Assembly: GCF_009758205.1 (NCBI RefSeq)
Contig: NZ_WRXN01000009.1
Span: forward strand, 1-64,000
DNA length: 64,000 nucleotides
Source: Chitinophaga tropicalis
GTDB taxonomy: Bacteria; Bacteroidota; Bacteroidia; Chitinophagales; Chitinophagaceae
Reading direction: 5' to 3'
The stretch's first letter is position 1, and each line of letters opens with the position of its first letter. The translations under genes were made by a program, and so were the position numbers. Positions 63,446 to 64,000 of this stretch are shown here, piece after piece. The notes beneath the pieces were generated by a model, which saw only the letters and a program-made list of their open reading frames with translations, was not told the origin of the DNA and ran no database searches.

Positions 63446-64000
63446 ATGTTAAAAGTTGGTATCACAGGCGGAATAGGATCAGGAAAAAGCACGGTGGCAA
63501 GCATATTTGAATTGCTGGACATCCCGGTTTACTATGCAGATACAAAAGCCAAAGAGATCATGCAGACAGACCCGCTCCTCATTTCCCAGATAAAACAGCA
63601 TTTCGGAGAGCATATCTACAACGGCCAGGTGCTGGACAGGGCCGCCCTGGGAAAGATCGTATTCAATGACGCCGGCAAACTGGCCCTGCTCAATTCCCTT
63701 GTTCACCCGGCCACTATCCGCAACAGCGATGAATGGGCTAACAACCAGTCAGCCCCTTACATCCTCAAAGAAGCCGCCCTGCTGTTCGAATCTTCCTCTT
63801 TTCACTACCTGGATAAGATCATCGGCGTATCTGCCCCCCAGCCGCTGCGTATCAACCGCGTCATGAAACGGGACAATGTAACCCGCAATGACGTACTGGC
63901 ACGCATGCACAAACAGATAGATGAATCGATCAAGATGAAACTCTGCGATTTCGTTGTATACAACGACGAACAACAGATGGTCATCCCGCAGGTACTGGCC
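63446..64000 (+). CDS. coaE: Dephospho-CoA kinase, partial (cut by window end)
   Basis: From ATG 63446 the frame stays open to the window end (185 codons; the family is about 200). It begins MLKVGITGGIGSGKSTV with a Walker A loop, then YYADTKAKEIM and the CoaE-type EAALLFES segment. It phosphorylates dephospho-CoA in the last step of CoA synthesis. With coaD at 43.5-44 kb the window holds the last two CoA steps. Confidence 0.93.
   Translation, partial: MLKVGITGGIGSGKSTVASIFELLDIPVYYADTKAKEIMQTDPLLISQIKQHFGEHIYNGQVLDRAALGKIVFNDAGKLALLNSLVHPATIRNSDEWANNQSAPYILKEAALLFESSSFHYLDKIIGVSAPQPLRINRVMKRDNVTRNDVLARMHKQIDESIKMKLCDFVVYNDEQQMVIPQVLA

Overview
The window looks like a chromosomal segment of a Bacteroidota bacterium, most likely Chitinophagaceae and close to Chitinophaga. 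The evidence is: many promoters of the Bacteroidota type (TTTG at -33, TAnnTTTG at -7) and few Shine-Dalgarno sequences; TonB-dependent receptors with a carboxypeptidase-like N-terminal domain, one paired with a DUF4249 lipoprotein; a short primary sigma factor without region 1.1; and family content (head-GIN, DUF3822, WbqC, DUF1573, LptD/OstA-like pairs) typical of that phylum. The species is inferred, not proven. I found no tRNA, rRNA or CRISPR array.

Layout. 1-125 is the 5' end of a group II intron on the minus strand, directly after the lptD terminator. 0.2-7.7 kb is an envelope-biogenesis block: lptD, divergent from an amidase - MCE (mlaD) - OstA-like operon. 7.9-12.9 kb holds two small beta-barrel proteins, nnr and a membrane pyrophosphatase. 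13-15.5 kb holds regulators with their partner genes (Rrf2 plus oxidoreductase; AraC divergent from a 71-aa protein). 15.6-19.6 kb is a TonB receptor/DUF4249/outer-membrane cluster. 19.7-23.4 kb is a BlaI-M56 sensor pair with clear operators, followed by a secreted C1 peptidase. 23.4-27.7 kb is housekeeping on the minus strand (acyP, LigT-like, tpiA, GlmU-like, rpmE, YajQ). 27.8-30.8 kb is an ECF sigma/anti-sigma operon with two putative envelope proteins, followed by a second TonB-type receptor.

33.7-49 kb is mostly housekeeping and stress genes: lgt-hemerythrin, bacilliredoxin, hsp20, an orphan membrane protein, speA, wbqC-like, a LEA lipoprotein, an HMA protein, pyrE back to back with a Nudix gene, the DUF3822-rsmD-coaD-thioesterase operon, TPR, folB, trxB and the primary sigma factor. 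49.2-64 kb holds ltaE, valS, a large peptidase/propeller/barrel outer-membrane protein, L-serine ammonia-lyase, two tandem FKBP lipoproteins, groESL, nusB, a DUF1573 lipoprotein, yajC and coaE (cut by the window end).

No complete novel defence or mobile system is visible. The items most worth a second look are the terminator-targeted group II intron, the M56 protein with a tandem-repeat tail and paired BlaI operators, the metallopeptidase/propeller/barrel fusion, the 6-TM orphan protein, the structured rpmE leader, and repeated perfect-palindrome elements at gene ends.
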